Shown: one piece after another, positions 43,838 through 52,185 of the stretch
Position numbering within the stretch: the stretch's first letter is position 1
Layout of the letters: the number at the start of each line of letters is the position of its first letter
Assembly: GCA_963721005.1 (NCBI GenBank)
Contig: CAVRHR010000003.1
Span: 2,294,001 to 2,358,000 of the forward strand
Source: VAZQ01 sp963721005
Lineage (GTDB): Bacteria > Pseudomonadota > Alphaproteobacteria > Rhizobiales > Xanthobacteraceae
Direction of reading: 5' to 3'
DNA: 64,000 nt
Position numbers and translations under genes: made by a program
The notes under the pieces: generated by a model
What the model saw: the letters and a program-made list of their open reading frames with translations, nothing else
Databases searched by the model: none
Told to the model about the DNA's origin: nothing

Positions 43838-44361
43838 TGCTCGAGCTCGAACAGACTGCGCCGAAGGGAGGCCTTGAGCAGGTTGGCCGGCAAATCGAGC
43901 TTGGCGGCCAGCTGATCGCGGCTGAAGGCACCGTAAAAGGCGAGCAGCAGCATGCGCTGGCGGTCCGGCTCGAGCCGCCCGATGCAGGTGAGCAGGCGCT
44001 TGAGCTCCTCCGGCATTTCGCGGCGCGGCAGCACCCCCGGGCTTTCGGCTTCCGCCAGCACGGGCTCGCTGTCGTCGGCGCCGGCATTGGGCTTGCGGGC
44101 GAGGTCGATCGCCCTGCGGCGGGCGATGGCGACCATCCAGGCGACCGGGTTGGAGAGCGCCGGATCGAACTCGCCGACGCTGCGCCAGACCTGCAGATAG
44201 GTCTCCTCCATCACGTCGGCCGCCAGATCGTGCCGCCGCAGGATACGCAGCACGACCCCGTAGATCTTGGCGCTGGTGGTGGCATAGAGGCGGTCGAAGG
44301 CCCCGACGTCGCCACGGGCGATGGCCGCGAGAAGCCAAGTGATTTCAACGGGCGTCAACAT
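43822..44361 (-). CDS. ECF-type RNA polymerase sigma factor (SigK-like)
   Basis: 179 residues with sigma region 2 (GDVGAFDRLYATTSAKIYGVVLRI...AADVMEETYLQVWRS; AWMVAIARRRAIDLAR) and region 4 (RLEPDRQRMLLLAFYGAFSRDQLAAKLDLPANLLKASLRRSLFEL). Together with the overlapping anti-sigma gene it forms a membrane-stress signalling pair. Its targets are not visible from the sequence. The pair sits between flhA and fliJ, but nothing shows that it controls flagella. Confidence 0.88.
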   Translation of the reverse strand: MLTPVEITWLLAAIARGDVGAFDRLYATTSAKIYGVVLRILRRHDLAADVMEETYLQVWRSVGEFDPALSNPVAWMVAIARRRAIDLARKPNAGADDSEPVLAEAESPGVLPRREMPEELKRLLTCIGRLEPDRQRMLLLAFYGAFSRDQLAAKLDLPANLLKASLRRSLFELEQCLTS

Positions 44362-44585
44362 CTGTTCCGCTACCCTCCGGCCGCGCCGTGCCGGGCCCGA
44401 TTATCGCCGCCGAACCGGCAGTCCGTCGAGACAGGAATGCAATGAATTACACAGGTGGGGCCCGGTTGGGTGACATTTTATGCAAACCACCCCGGCTTCC
44501 CCGGTCGTGCAACCGCCCGGGCGGCCCGCCCAAAGGCGGTCCAAAGCTGAAAGTCGGGATTGGCCGCGCCGGCGCCGGGGCGCTT

Positions 44586-44999
44586 TCAGGCGTGGGCACC
44601 GTTGCGCATGAGCCCGATGGCATCGAGCTCGGCCTGCTCGCGCGCGTTCGCCTCTTCGCGCTCGCGCATCTGATCGCGCTCATCGAGCAGCTCGATCTTC
44701 TTCATCTCCTCGAACGCCTCCGCCAGCGCGGCGGTCGCGGCCTCGAGCTGAAGCCTGAGATCATCGGCCGAGCGCTGCAGGTTCTCGCGCCGCTGCATCG
44801 CCGCCTTGGCATAGGTCGGGTAGGCGAAATGCCCCGGATCGTGAATGCCGGCGCGGTCCTGCTCCGACTTGATCTCGCGATCGAGATCGACGGCCATGCG
44901 CTCGAATTCGGCGATCATGCCCTCGATCTGCGCGACTTTACGACGCCTCTCGTCGACCTGGAATTTCTTGAGGCGGATGAGCGTTTCGCGTGACTTCAT
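44586..44999 (-). CDS. fliJ: Flagellar export chaperone/general chaperone FliJ
   Basis: 137 residues from the ATG at 44999. Almost entirely helical and charged (RLKKFQVDERRRKVAQIEGMI; AALAEAFEEMKKIELLDERDQ), the long coiled-coil hairpin of FliJ, which fits into the FliI ATPase ring like the gamma subunit of F-ATPase. Sequence conservation in this family is low; the assignment rests on size, coiled-coil character and position directly after fliI, with a 124-bp spacer. Confidence 0.85.
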   Translation of the reverse strand: MKSRETLIRLKKFQVDERRRKVAQIEGMIAEFERMAVDLDREIKSEQDRAGIHDPGHFAYPTYAKAAMQRRENLQRSADDLRLQLEAATAALAEAFEEMKKIELLDERDQMREREEANAREQAELDAIGLMRNGAHA

Positions 45000-45123
45000 C
45001 GAACTCTTACTCCCCCGAAGCCCGGAATCTGAACCCGGAAACCCGGGACCGCGACCAGCGGCGCGGACACCGCCGTTGGAAACCGCCGCGGTCCCGACCA
45101 ACCCCCACTGTGGGGTCATAACG

Positions 45124-46449
45124 TTAGTTTTCGGTTTCCATGTCGCGCAGGATTTGCTCAAGTCGTTCATATCCTTGCTGGAGGCCGGTGGCTTCTTCCT
45201 TGCTCTGGGCCAGAAAGTCCTCCAGCGGCTGATGTAGACGGATGGCTTCGTCGACCTCCTGGCTGGAACCGGACCGATAGGCGCCGAGCCTGATCAGCTC
45301 CTCCATGTCCGAATAGGTCGCCATTACCCGCCGAGCCCGATTAATGAGCGGCAAATAGGCGGGTTCGGCCGCCCGCGGCATAGTGCGGGAGACGGACTTG
45401 AGGATGTTGATGGCCGGATAGCGGCCGCGCTCGGCGATCGCGCGCTCCATGACGATGTGGCCGTCGAGGATGCCGCGGACCGCATCCGCGATCGGCTCAT
45501 TGTGGTCGTCGGCATCCACCAGTACCGTGAAAATGCCGGTTATCGTGCCGCGCTCGGCGCCCGGACCGGCGCGCTCCAGCAGCCGCGGCAGCTCGGTGAA
45601 GACGGTCGGGGTGTAGCCCTTGGCGGTCGGCGGCTCGCCGCCGGAGAGCCCGATCTCGCGCTGCGCCATGGCGAATCTGGTGACGGAATCCATCAGCACC
45701 AGCACGTCCTGGCCTTCGTCGCGGAAGGATTCGGCAATGGCGAGCGTCAGGTAGCCGGCCTGCCGGCGCATCAGGGCAGGCTGGTCGGAGGTGGACACGA
45801 CCACCACCGAGCGTGCCAAGCCGACCGGGCCGAGATCATCCTGCAGGAACTCCTGCACCTCGCGGCCGCGCTCGCCGACCAGCCCGATGACCGAGACATT
45901 GGCGGCCACATTGCGGGCCAGCATGGACAGAAGGATCGATTTGCCCACGCCGGAGCCGGAAAAGATGCCCATGCGCTGGCCCCGGCAGCAGGTGATGAAC
46001 GTATTGAGGGCTCGCACCCCGAGATCGAGCGGACCGCCGACGCGCTGGCGCGAATGCGCCGGCGGCGGCGCATTGCGGAACGGATAGGGCGAGGGTCCCA
46101 GCCGCAATGGGCCCTTGCCGTCGATCGGCTCGCCCATGCCGTCCACCACCCGGCCGAGCCAGCCCTGGCAGGGCCGCACCGCCGCGGCCACGCCGGTGAC
46201 GATCGCGCGGCAACCGCGGCGGACCCCTTCCAGGGCCGCATACGGCATCAGCAGCGCATTGGCGTTGGAAAACCCCACCACTTCGCAGGGGATTGCACGG
46301 CCTGGGCCGGTTTCCACCACCACCCGGGCCCCGACCGGCATGGCATGGATGGGCCCCGCCACCTCCACCATCAGGCCGCGCACCCCGACTACCCGGCCGT
46401 AGATCTCGGCCCCGTCGAGCTCCTCGATCTGCTCGGCCAGCGCCTTCAT
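45124..46449 (-). CDS. fliI: Flagellum-specific ATP synthase FliI
   Basis: 441 residues homologous to F1 beta. Walker A is GIFSGSGVGKSILLSML, Walker B VLVLMDSVTRFAMAQRE, with the Arg finger region further on; the short N-terminal domain (AEIYGRVVGVRGLMVEVAGP) is typical of FliI, and the C-terminus is the short helical domain before FliJ. It energises flagellar export. The gene is divergent from ctrA across 377 bp and followed by fliJ on the same strand. Confidence 0.95.
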   Translation of the reverse strand: MKALAEQIEELDGAEIYGRVVGVRGLMVEVAGPIHAMPVGARVVVETGPGRAIPCEVVGFSNANALLMPYAALEGVRRGCRAIVTGVAAAVRPCQGWLGRVVDGMGEPIDGKGPLRLGPSPYPFRNAPPPAHSRQRVGGPLDLGVRALNTFITCCRGQRMGIFSGSGVGKSILLSMLARNVAANVSVIGLVGERGREVQEFLQDDLGPVGLARSVVVVSTSDQPALMRRQAGYLTLAIAESFRDEGQDVLVLMDSVTRFAMAQREIGLSGGEPPTAKGYTPTVFTELPRLLERAGPGAERGTITGIFTVLVDADDHNEPIADAVRGILDGHIVMERAIAERGRYPAINILKSVSRTMPRAAEPAYLPLINRARRVMATYSDMEELIRLGAYRSGSSQEVDEAIRLHQPLEDFLAQSKEEATGLQQGYERLEQILRDMETEN

Positions 46450-46826
46450 GCAATTCCCCCGCCCCGGTGCGGGGTTAGGGCTTGCTTCTTAACTTCGTGT
46501 TTACCCGGGTCGTTAATCATTGCGTCACCGTCTGAGGGACATGTCAGGCAAACTCGCCCGGCCAGAACGGCGGGGCGAGGCTTACGAATCGGCTGCTGCC
46601 GGTTCCTAATGTGGAACATGAACTATCGCTTGGCTAAAAAACCAACCCTGTGCAATATCTTAAGGCGATTCGCGGGCTTTTGCCCAGGGAATTGCGGCGC
46701 ACTGGAATCAGGTTTGGTTAACCATGCGCGATTAGTGTTCCAAGTCTGTTTGTTCCAAAGCGTTTGCATGGGCCGCCGCTGCGGCGTGCCGACCTTAAGC
46801 CCGTAGCGGCGAGGAAGGGGACTGGC
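46450..46826. promoter_or_regulatory. 377-bp fliI-ctrA divergent regulatory region
   Basis: It contains a TTAA-N7-TTTA sequence at 46489-46503, near the CtrA consensus TTAA-N7-TTAA, and three GANTC sites (about 46586, 46667 and 46705), the target of the CcrM methylase. In Caulobacter, ctrA transcription depends on CtrA itself and on CcrM methylation state. The layout here is compatible with that but binding has not been shown. Confidence 0.5.
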
Positions 46827-47528
46827 ATGCGCGTATTGCTGATCGAGGATGATAGCGCCACCGCTCAATCTATCGAGCTGATGCTTAAATCCGAGAGCTT
46901 CAACGTCTACACGACGGATTTGGGGGAAGAGGGTGTCGATCTCGGCAAGCTGTACGACTACGACATCATATTGCTGGATCTGAATCTTCCCGACATGTCG
47001 GGTTTCGAGGTGCTGCGCACGCTGCGCGTCTCCAAGGTGAAGACGCCGATCCTGATCCTGTCCGGCCTCGCCGGCATCGAGGACAAGTGCAAGGGTCTCG
47101 GGTTCGGCGCCGACGACTATATGACCAAGCCTTTCCACAAGGATGAATTGGTGGCGCGGATTCACGCGATCGTGCGCCGATCCAAGGGTCACGCGCAATC
47201 GGTCATCCAGACCGGCGATCTCATCGTCAATCTCGACACCAAGACGGTCGAGGTCACCGGCGCCCGCGTGCACCTGACCGGCAAGGAGTACCAGATGCTG
47301 GAGCTCCTGAGCCTGCGCAAGGGCACCACGCTGACCAAGGAGATGTTCCTCAACCATCTCTATGGCGGCATGGACGAGCCCGAGCTCAAGATCATCGACG
47401 TTTTCATCTGCAAGCTGCGCAAGAAGCTGGCCAACGCCTCCAGCGGCAAGAACTATATCGAGACGGTATGGGGCCGCGGCTATGTGCTGCGCGAGCCGAG
47501 CGAAGAAGAGGGCAAGATTTCGGCTTGA
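46827..47528 (+). CDS. ctrA: Cell cycle response regulator CtrA
   Basis: 233 residues: receiver domain with phospho-acceptor Asp51 in ILLDLNLPDMSGFEVL, phosphorylation-dependent Thr/Lys (ILSGLA and MTKPFHKDE), then an OmpR-type winged helix (HLTGKEYQMLELLSLRKGTT; IDVFICKLRKKLANASSGKNYIETVWGRGYVL). Sequence and length match alphaproteobacterial CtrA, which receives phosphate through CckA-ChpT; a ChpT-like gene lies at 57.2 kb in the same window. A bidirectional-looking terminator follows the gene. Confidence 0.96.
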   Translation: MRVLLIEDDSATAQSIELMLKSESFNVYTTDLGEEGVDLGKLYDYDIILLDLNLPDMSGFEVLRTLRVSKVKTPILILSGLAGIEDKCKGLGFGADDYMTKPFHKDELVARIHAIVRRSKGHAQSVIQTGDLIVNLDTKTVEVTGARVHLTGKEYQMLELLSLRKGTTLTKEMFLNHLYGGMDEPELKIIDVFICKLRKKLANASSGKNYIETVWGRGYVLREPSEEEGKISA

Positions 47529-47566
47529 GGATTTGCGAGCTTCGCAGGTTCCGAACCCTACACTGC

Positions 47567-47596
47567 AAAAAACCCCGCCAATTGGCGGGGTTTTTT
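47567..47596 (+). terminator. Rho-independent terminator after ctrA
   Basis: CCCCGCCA-ATTGG-CGGGG hairpin with six A residues before and six T residues after, so it can work in either direction. It lies 39 bases after the ctrA stop. Confidence 0.9.
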
Positions 47597-47647
47597 GCAT
47601 TTCGCCGAGCCCGATAAGATATAAGAAACGGAACGGAGCTCCGAAGC

Positions 47648-49825
47648 ATGACCTCGGCGAACCGGTTGAGCCGGCGTTCCCTTCTGGTTCGCGCCGCCGC
47701 CAGCGGCGGCGGCCTGATGCTGGGCTTTTGGCTGCCCGGCGGCCGGGCATCTGCGCAAGCGGCCGACGACGTTCCCGAGGTCAATGCCTGGATCATCATC
47801 CAGCCCGATGACACGGTCATCATTCGGGTGAGCCGCTCGGAAATGGGCCAAGGCGTTTTCACGGCGCTGCCGATGCTGGTCGCCGAGGAGCTCGAGTGCG
47901 ATTGGAGCAAAGTGAGGCCGGACTTTGCCTCACCGTCCGAAAATCTCCGGCGGCGCCGGGTCTGGGGCGACATGTCGACCAATGCCAGCCGCTCGGTCGC
48001 CGCATCGCAGCAAACCTTGCGCTTGGCCGGCGCGACCGCCCGGGAAATGCTGGTCGCGGCCGCGGCGGCGCGCTGGGACGTGCCGGCACGCGAATGCCGG
48101 GCCGAGAACAGCACCATCACCCATCTGCCGAGCGGGCGCACGGTGCAATTCGGCGAGGTGGCGCAGGCGGCCGCCGCCATGCGGCCACCCGCGCATGCCA
48201 AGCTGAAAGCGCCCAAGAGCTGGAAGCTGATCGGCACGCCGCAGCGGCGCTTCGACGTCCTCGACAAGATCACGGCGCAACCGATCTACGGGATCGATGT
48301 GCGGGTGCCCGGCATGCTCTACGCCGCGATCCGGCAGTGCCCGGTCTTCAAAGGCAGCTTGCGATCTGTCGATGAGACCAGGGTCGCCGGCATGAAAGGC
48401 GTTCAGCGGATCGTCCGGCTCGCCGATGCGGTCGCGGTGGTGGCGGAGAGCTGGTGGCAGGCCCAGCAGGCGGTCATGGCGCTGCCGGTGATCTGGGATA
48501 CCTTCGGCAACGAGCAGGTTTCGAGCCATACCATCGAAGCGGCGTTGCGCGAGGGCCTGTCGCGGCCCGACGGCATCGGACGGCGCGACGGCGATGTCGC
48601 TGGCGCACTGGTCGGCGCGGCGCGACGTATCGATGCCGAGTACCGGATTCCATTTCTTGCCCACGCCACCATGGAGCCGCAGAATTGCACCGCGCATGTC
48701 GGCCCTGATCGGGTGGAGATCTGGGCGCCCACGCAGGACGCCGAGACCGCCCTCGCGACCGCTGCGGATGCCGCCGGCCTATCGCGCAGCAAGGTCGTGG
48801 TTCACCGCACCATGGTGGGCGGCGGCTTCGGCCGGCGCGGCGCGGTCCAGGATTTCGTGCGGCAAGCGGTGCTGATCGCCAAAGAGGTCGGGGTGCCGGT
48901 GCAGCTCATCTGGAGCCGGGAGGAGGATATCGGTCGCGCCTTCTATCGGCCGATGGCGCTCGCGCGCCAGAGCGCCGGCCTGGATGCGTCCGGCATGCCG
49001 ACCGCCTGGCAAGTGCGCGTTGCCGGCCTCTCGATCGTGGCCTCGGTCATTCCGGAGATGAACGCCATCATCGATCGGAACTTCCTGCAGAACCTGCTCG
49101 AGGACATGCCGTACGGGATTGCGAACTATCTGGTCGACTACGCGGTGCGCAGCACCCATGTGCCGGTCGGAATCTGGCGCAGCATCTACTATTCCCAGAA
49201 CGCCTTCTTCAAGGAGAGCTTCATCGATGAGATGGCGCATGCCGGAGGCCGGGATCCCTACCGGCTGCGCCGTGCGCTGCTCGCCGGCAAGCCCAGGCAT
49301 CTCGCCGTGCTCGACGCCGCCGCGATGCGGGCGGGCTGGGGCTCAGCGCCGCCGGCGGGCGTGTTCCGCGGCATCGCAATCAACGAAGCTTGCGAGAGCA
49401 TCTGCGCGCAGGTGGTCGAAGCCTCGGTCAGCGACACCGGCACGGTGCGCGTGCATCGCGTGATATCGGCGATCGATTGCGGCCATGTGGTCAATCCGCT
49501 GACGGTGGAGTTGCAGACCGAGGGCGCCGTCGTGTTCGCCCTGACGGCCGCGCTTTACGGCGAGATCACGGTCGCGGACGGCCGCGTGCAGCAGAGCAAT
49601 TTCCACGACTACGAGATGCTGCGCATGGCCGACATGCCGCGGGTGGAGACCATCATGCTACCGAGCGGGGACGCGAGCGGCACGGTCTGGGGCGGCGTGG
49701 GCGAGCCGCCGGTCGCCCCGTTGGCCCCGGCGCTGTGCAACGCCATCTTCGCGGCCACCGGCCGGCGCATCCGCTCGCTGCCTCTGAAGAACCACGACTT
49801 GCGCGCGCCGGCGACCGCGCCTTGA
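47648..49825 (+). CDS. Molybdopterin-binding large subunit of a xanthine dehydrogenase-family oxidoreductase (isoquinoline 1-oxidoreductase beta type)
   Basis: 725 residues with a twin-arginine-type signal (NRLSRRSLLVRAAASGGGLM), so the enzyme is exported folded. Domain architecture is that of the single-chain molybdenum hydroxylase large subunits: substrate-binding regions GQGVFTALPMLVAEELECDW, VVHRTMVGGGFGRRGAV (the GGGFG motif), PVQLIWSREEDIGRAFYRP, and the C-terminal GGVGEPPVAP with the catalytic Glu. Such subunits pair with a small [2Fe-2S] subunit, often exported by hitch-hiking. No such gene is present nearby, so it is an orphan here. Substrates include aldehydes and N-heterocycles; none can be assigned. 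A GGAG ribosome site precedes the ATG. Confidence 0.9.
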   Translation: MTSANRLSRRSLLVRAAASGGGLMLGFWLPGGRASAQAADDVPEVNAWIIIQPDDTVIIRVSRSEMGQGVFTALPMLVAEELECDWSKVRPDFASPSENLRRRRVWGDMSTNASRSVAASQQTLRLAGATAREMLVAAAAARWDVPARECRAENSTITHLPSGRTVQFGEVAQAAAAMRPPAHAKLKAPKSWKLIGTPQRRFDVLDKITAQPIYGIDVRVPGMLYAAIRQCPVFKGSLRSVDETRVAGMKGVQRIVRLADAVAVVAESWWQAQQAVMALPVIWDTFGNEQVSSHTIEAALREGLSRPDGIGRRDGDVAGALVGAARRIDAEYRIPFLAHATMEPQNCTAHVGPDRVEIWAPTQDAETALATAADAAGLSRSKVVVHRTMVGGGFGRRGAVQDFVRQAVLIAKEVGVPVQLIWSREEDIGRAFYRPMALARQSAGLDASGMPTAWQVRVAGLSIVASVIPEMNAIIDRNFLQNLLEDMPYGIANYLVDYAVRSTHVPVGIWRSIYYSQNAFFKESFIDEMAHAGGRDPYRLRRALLAGKPRHLAVLDAAAMRAGWGSAPPAGVFRGIAINEACESICAQVVEASVSDTGTVRVHRVISAIDCGHVVNPLTVELQTEGAVVFALTAALYGEITVADGRVQQSNFHDYEMLRMADMPRVETIMLPSGDASGTVWGGVGEPPVAPLAPALCNAIFAATGRRIRSLPLKNHDLRAPATAP

Positions 49826-49847
49826 AGCCGCCGGGCGCGGCGGGGCC

Positions 49848-50258
49848 TCAGCCGGGGCAGCGATGCAGGACCGCCTTGTAGGTACCCTCGTTCTGGGCCA
49901 TGTCGAAGGTGTCGTTGTCCTTCTTGGTGAAGGTCACGGCACTCGCCATGACGGCGCCCGAGCTGAACTTGCAGGTGACCCGCATGGCGAGGCTGTTGCC
50001 ATCCTGCTGCTTGCTGTCGATCGAGCAGACGCCGCCCGAATAGGACACGTCCTGCGCCGTCACCTTGACGCGCAGGAATTGCTGCTGGCTGCCGTCGCCG
50101 CGACACAGCTCGTTTTGCGTGAAGATGCCTTCAATCGGAAAATCGCCCTCCGCATAAGCGCAATTCAGGATCATCGCCAAACCTGCTGCGGCGACGAATT
50201 TCCGCTTGCCGCCGGTCCGCTTGCTGGCAGACCGCATTTTGCCGATAATGCCCGACAT
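49848..50258 (-). CDS. Small secreted hypothetical protein with two disulfides
   Basis: 136 residues from the ATG at 50258 (AAGGAA upstream). After an atypical basic start (MSGIIGKMRSASKRTGGKRK) comes a signal-like segment (FVAAAGLAMILNCAYAEG). The mature domain has four cysteines in the pattern C..C..C..C (ELCRGD; GGVCSID; RVTCKFSS; LHRCPG) and a beta-rich sequence. I do not recognise the family. Confidence 0.65.
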   Translation of the reverse strand: MSGIIGKMRSASKRTGGKRKFVAAAGLAMILNCAYAEGDFPIEGIFTQNELCRGDGSQQQFLRVKVTAQDVSYSGGVCSIDSKQQDGNSLAMRVTCKFSSGAVMASAVTFTKKDNDTFDMAQNEGTYKAVLHRCPG

Positions 50259-50466
50259 AGGCCGTTCCTTCGATGTTTCAGCGACTTCGCCGCAGATCAA
50301 GGCCAACTGAAGCCCTTCTATCGCATCAAACACGCTGGAAACAACCCCAACGGATGCCGGGGATCGCATTCCCGGGCGGGCGATGCGCGCGCGCAACAAG
50401 CGGTCACCGCCTGTGGATTGGGCCGCACGATATCCGGAGGCGAATACCACAGAGGCGGTACCGCAG

Positions 50467-51300
50467 ATGCCCACGCCCAAGCGCAGATCCAGGCACGGTG
50501 CCGAAATTCCGGTTATCGGGTTCGGCACCGGCAACCTCGGCGAGAATTGCGCCGATATCGTCGCGGCCGCGCTGGCTGCCGGCTATCGCCACATCGACAC
50601 CGCGCGAAAATACGGCACCGAGCGCGGCGTCGGCGAAGCCATCCGGGCCGCCCGCGTGCCGCGCGACGAGATTTTTCTGACCACCAAAGTGTCGCACGAG
50701 GATCTGCATGCGGGCGATTTCGAGCGCTCGACGCAGGCGAGCTTGCGGGCGCTTGGTCTCGATCAGGTCGATCTGCTGCTCGTGCACTGGCCGGCCCGCG
50801 GCACGCCGCTGCCGGAGACCATGGGAGCGCTCGCCGCGATGAAGCGTCGAGGTCTCACCCGCCATGTCGGGGTTGCGAATTTCAACATCGCGCTGCTCGA
50901 CGAGGCGATCAGCCTGTGTCCGGAACCGTTGGCCGCCCTGCAGGCCGAATATCACCCCTATCTCGACCAGACCAAGGTCCTGGCGGCCTGCCGCCGGCGC
51001 GGGCTGATCTTCGTGGCCTATTGTCCGCTCGCGCGCGGCCGGCTGATCGGCGATCCGACGATCGTCGAGATCGCCCGGACCAGGGGCAAGACCGCGGCCC
51101 AGATCGCGCTGCGCTGGCTCGTTCAACAGGACGATGTCGCGGCCATTCCGCGATCGGCGAATCCCGGGCGCGCCGCGGAGAATCTCGATGTTTTCGGATT
51201 CGTCCTCACCGACGACGAGATGGCGCGCATCGCCGCGCTCAAACGCCCCGATGGCAGGGTGGTCAACCCGCCCGGACGCATCTCCGCTTGGGATGTCTGA
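50467..51300 (+). CDS. Aldo/keto reductase
   Basis: 277 residues from the ATG at 50467, the usual AKR length. The catalytic tetrad is visible: Asp in HIDTARKYG with its Tyr, Lys in LTTKVSH and His in LLVHWPA. NADPH-binding elements IPRSANPGRAAENLDVF (Arg/Ser phosphate recognition) and a TIM-barrel pattern follow. It acts on an unknown carbonyl compound. It stands alone, divergent from the small secreted protein and convergent with cheR. Confidence 0.88.
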   Translation: MPTPKRRSRHGAEIPVIGFGTGNLGENCADIVAAALAAGYRHIDTARKYGTERGVGEAIRAARVPRDEIFLTTKVSHEDLHAGDFERSTQASLRALGLDQVDLLLVHWPARGTPLPETMGALAAMKRRGLTRHVGVANFNIALLDEAISLCPEPLAALQAEYHPYLDQTKVLAACRRRGLIFVAYCPLARGRLIGDPTIVEIARTRGKTAAQIALRWLVQQDDVAAIPRSANPGRAAENLDVFGFVLTDDEMARIAALKRPDGRVVNPPGRISAWDV

Positions 51301-51312
51301 CGAGCGGCTGCG

Positions 51313-52185
51313 TCAGCGCGCGGTCGCCAGCCGCAGTGCCGGCCGGGCGTCACAAGCAATCCTGGCTTTGGCCGCCGGGCTCGGCGCATAGACGCCACGG
51401 CGATCCGGCAGCGGCTTGAAGCTGTCGGTGAGCCCAACCACCGTCTCGGCGGCGCCGAGCACCAGATAACCGTCGCATTCCATGATCCGTGCGATGCGAT
51501 CGAGCACGCGGCTCTTGGTCTCCTGATCGAAGTAGATCAGCACGTTGCGACAGAACACCAGATCGAACGGCCCCAGATGGATGAATTCGTGCAGCAGATT
51601 GAACGACCGGAATTGCACCATCGCGCGCACATCGGGGTTGATCTGCCAGGCATCGCCGATCTGATCGAAATACTTGATAAGGAGCTGGATCGGTAACCCG
51701 CGCTGCACCTCGAATTGGCTGAAGATTCCCGACTTTGCCTTCTCCAGCACCTGCGTCGAGAATTCGGTGGCGACGATCTCGATCTGCCGTCCCGCGACCA
51801 GCTCGCCCATCTCCTTGAGGCACATGGCGAGCGAATAGGGCTCCTGCCCGGTCGAGGCGGCCGCACTCCAGATGCGAATGCGCCGATTGGCGGAGCGCGC
51901 CGCCAGCAGCGCCGGCATGATGGTTTGGCGAAAATGCTCGAATGGGAGCTTGTCGCGGAAGAAGAACGATTCGTTCGTGGTCATCGCCTCGGCCACCTCG
52001 GTGACCAGCGGCTCGTTGTTCGGCGCCCTGAGCTTCTCCACCAGATCCGCCAAGGTGGCGATGCCGGAGCGGTGCGCGACCGGCTGCAGGCGGCTCTCGA
52101 CCAGGTATCGCTTGTCGGCGGACAGCACCAGACCGGAACGCTCCTTCAGGAGCTTGCGCAGATAGTCGAAGTCGGCGGGCGTCAT
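51313..52185 (-). CDS. cheR: Chemotaxis protein methyltransferase CheR
   Basis: 290 residues. N-terminal helical domain (RKLLKERSGLVLSADKRYLV) and SAM-binding catalytic domain with TTNESFFFRDKLPFEHF, WSAAASTGQEPYSLAMCL (SAM loop), FDLVFCRNVLIYFD and the C-terminal FKPLPDRRGVY. It methylates glutamates of chemoreceptors. The ATG overlaps the cheB stop by four bases (ATGA), so the two are coupled. The short tail after residue 270 is low in similarity to known domains. Confidence 0.93.
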   Translation of the reverse strand: MTPADFDYLRKLLKERSGLVLSADKRYLVESRLQPVAHRSGIATLADLVEKLRAPNNEPLVTEVAEAMTTNESFFFRDKLPFEHFRQTIMPALLAARSANRRIRIWSAAASTGQEPYSLAMCLKEMGELVAGRQIEIVATEFSTQVLEKAKSGIFSQFEVQRGLPIQLLIKYFDQIGDAWQINPDVRAMVQFRSFNLLHEFIHLGPFDLVFCRNVLIYFDQETKSRVLDRIARIMECDGYLVLGAAETVVGLTDSFKPLPDRRGVYAPSPAAKARIACDARPALRLATAR

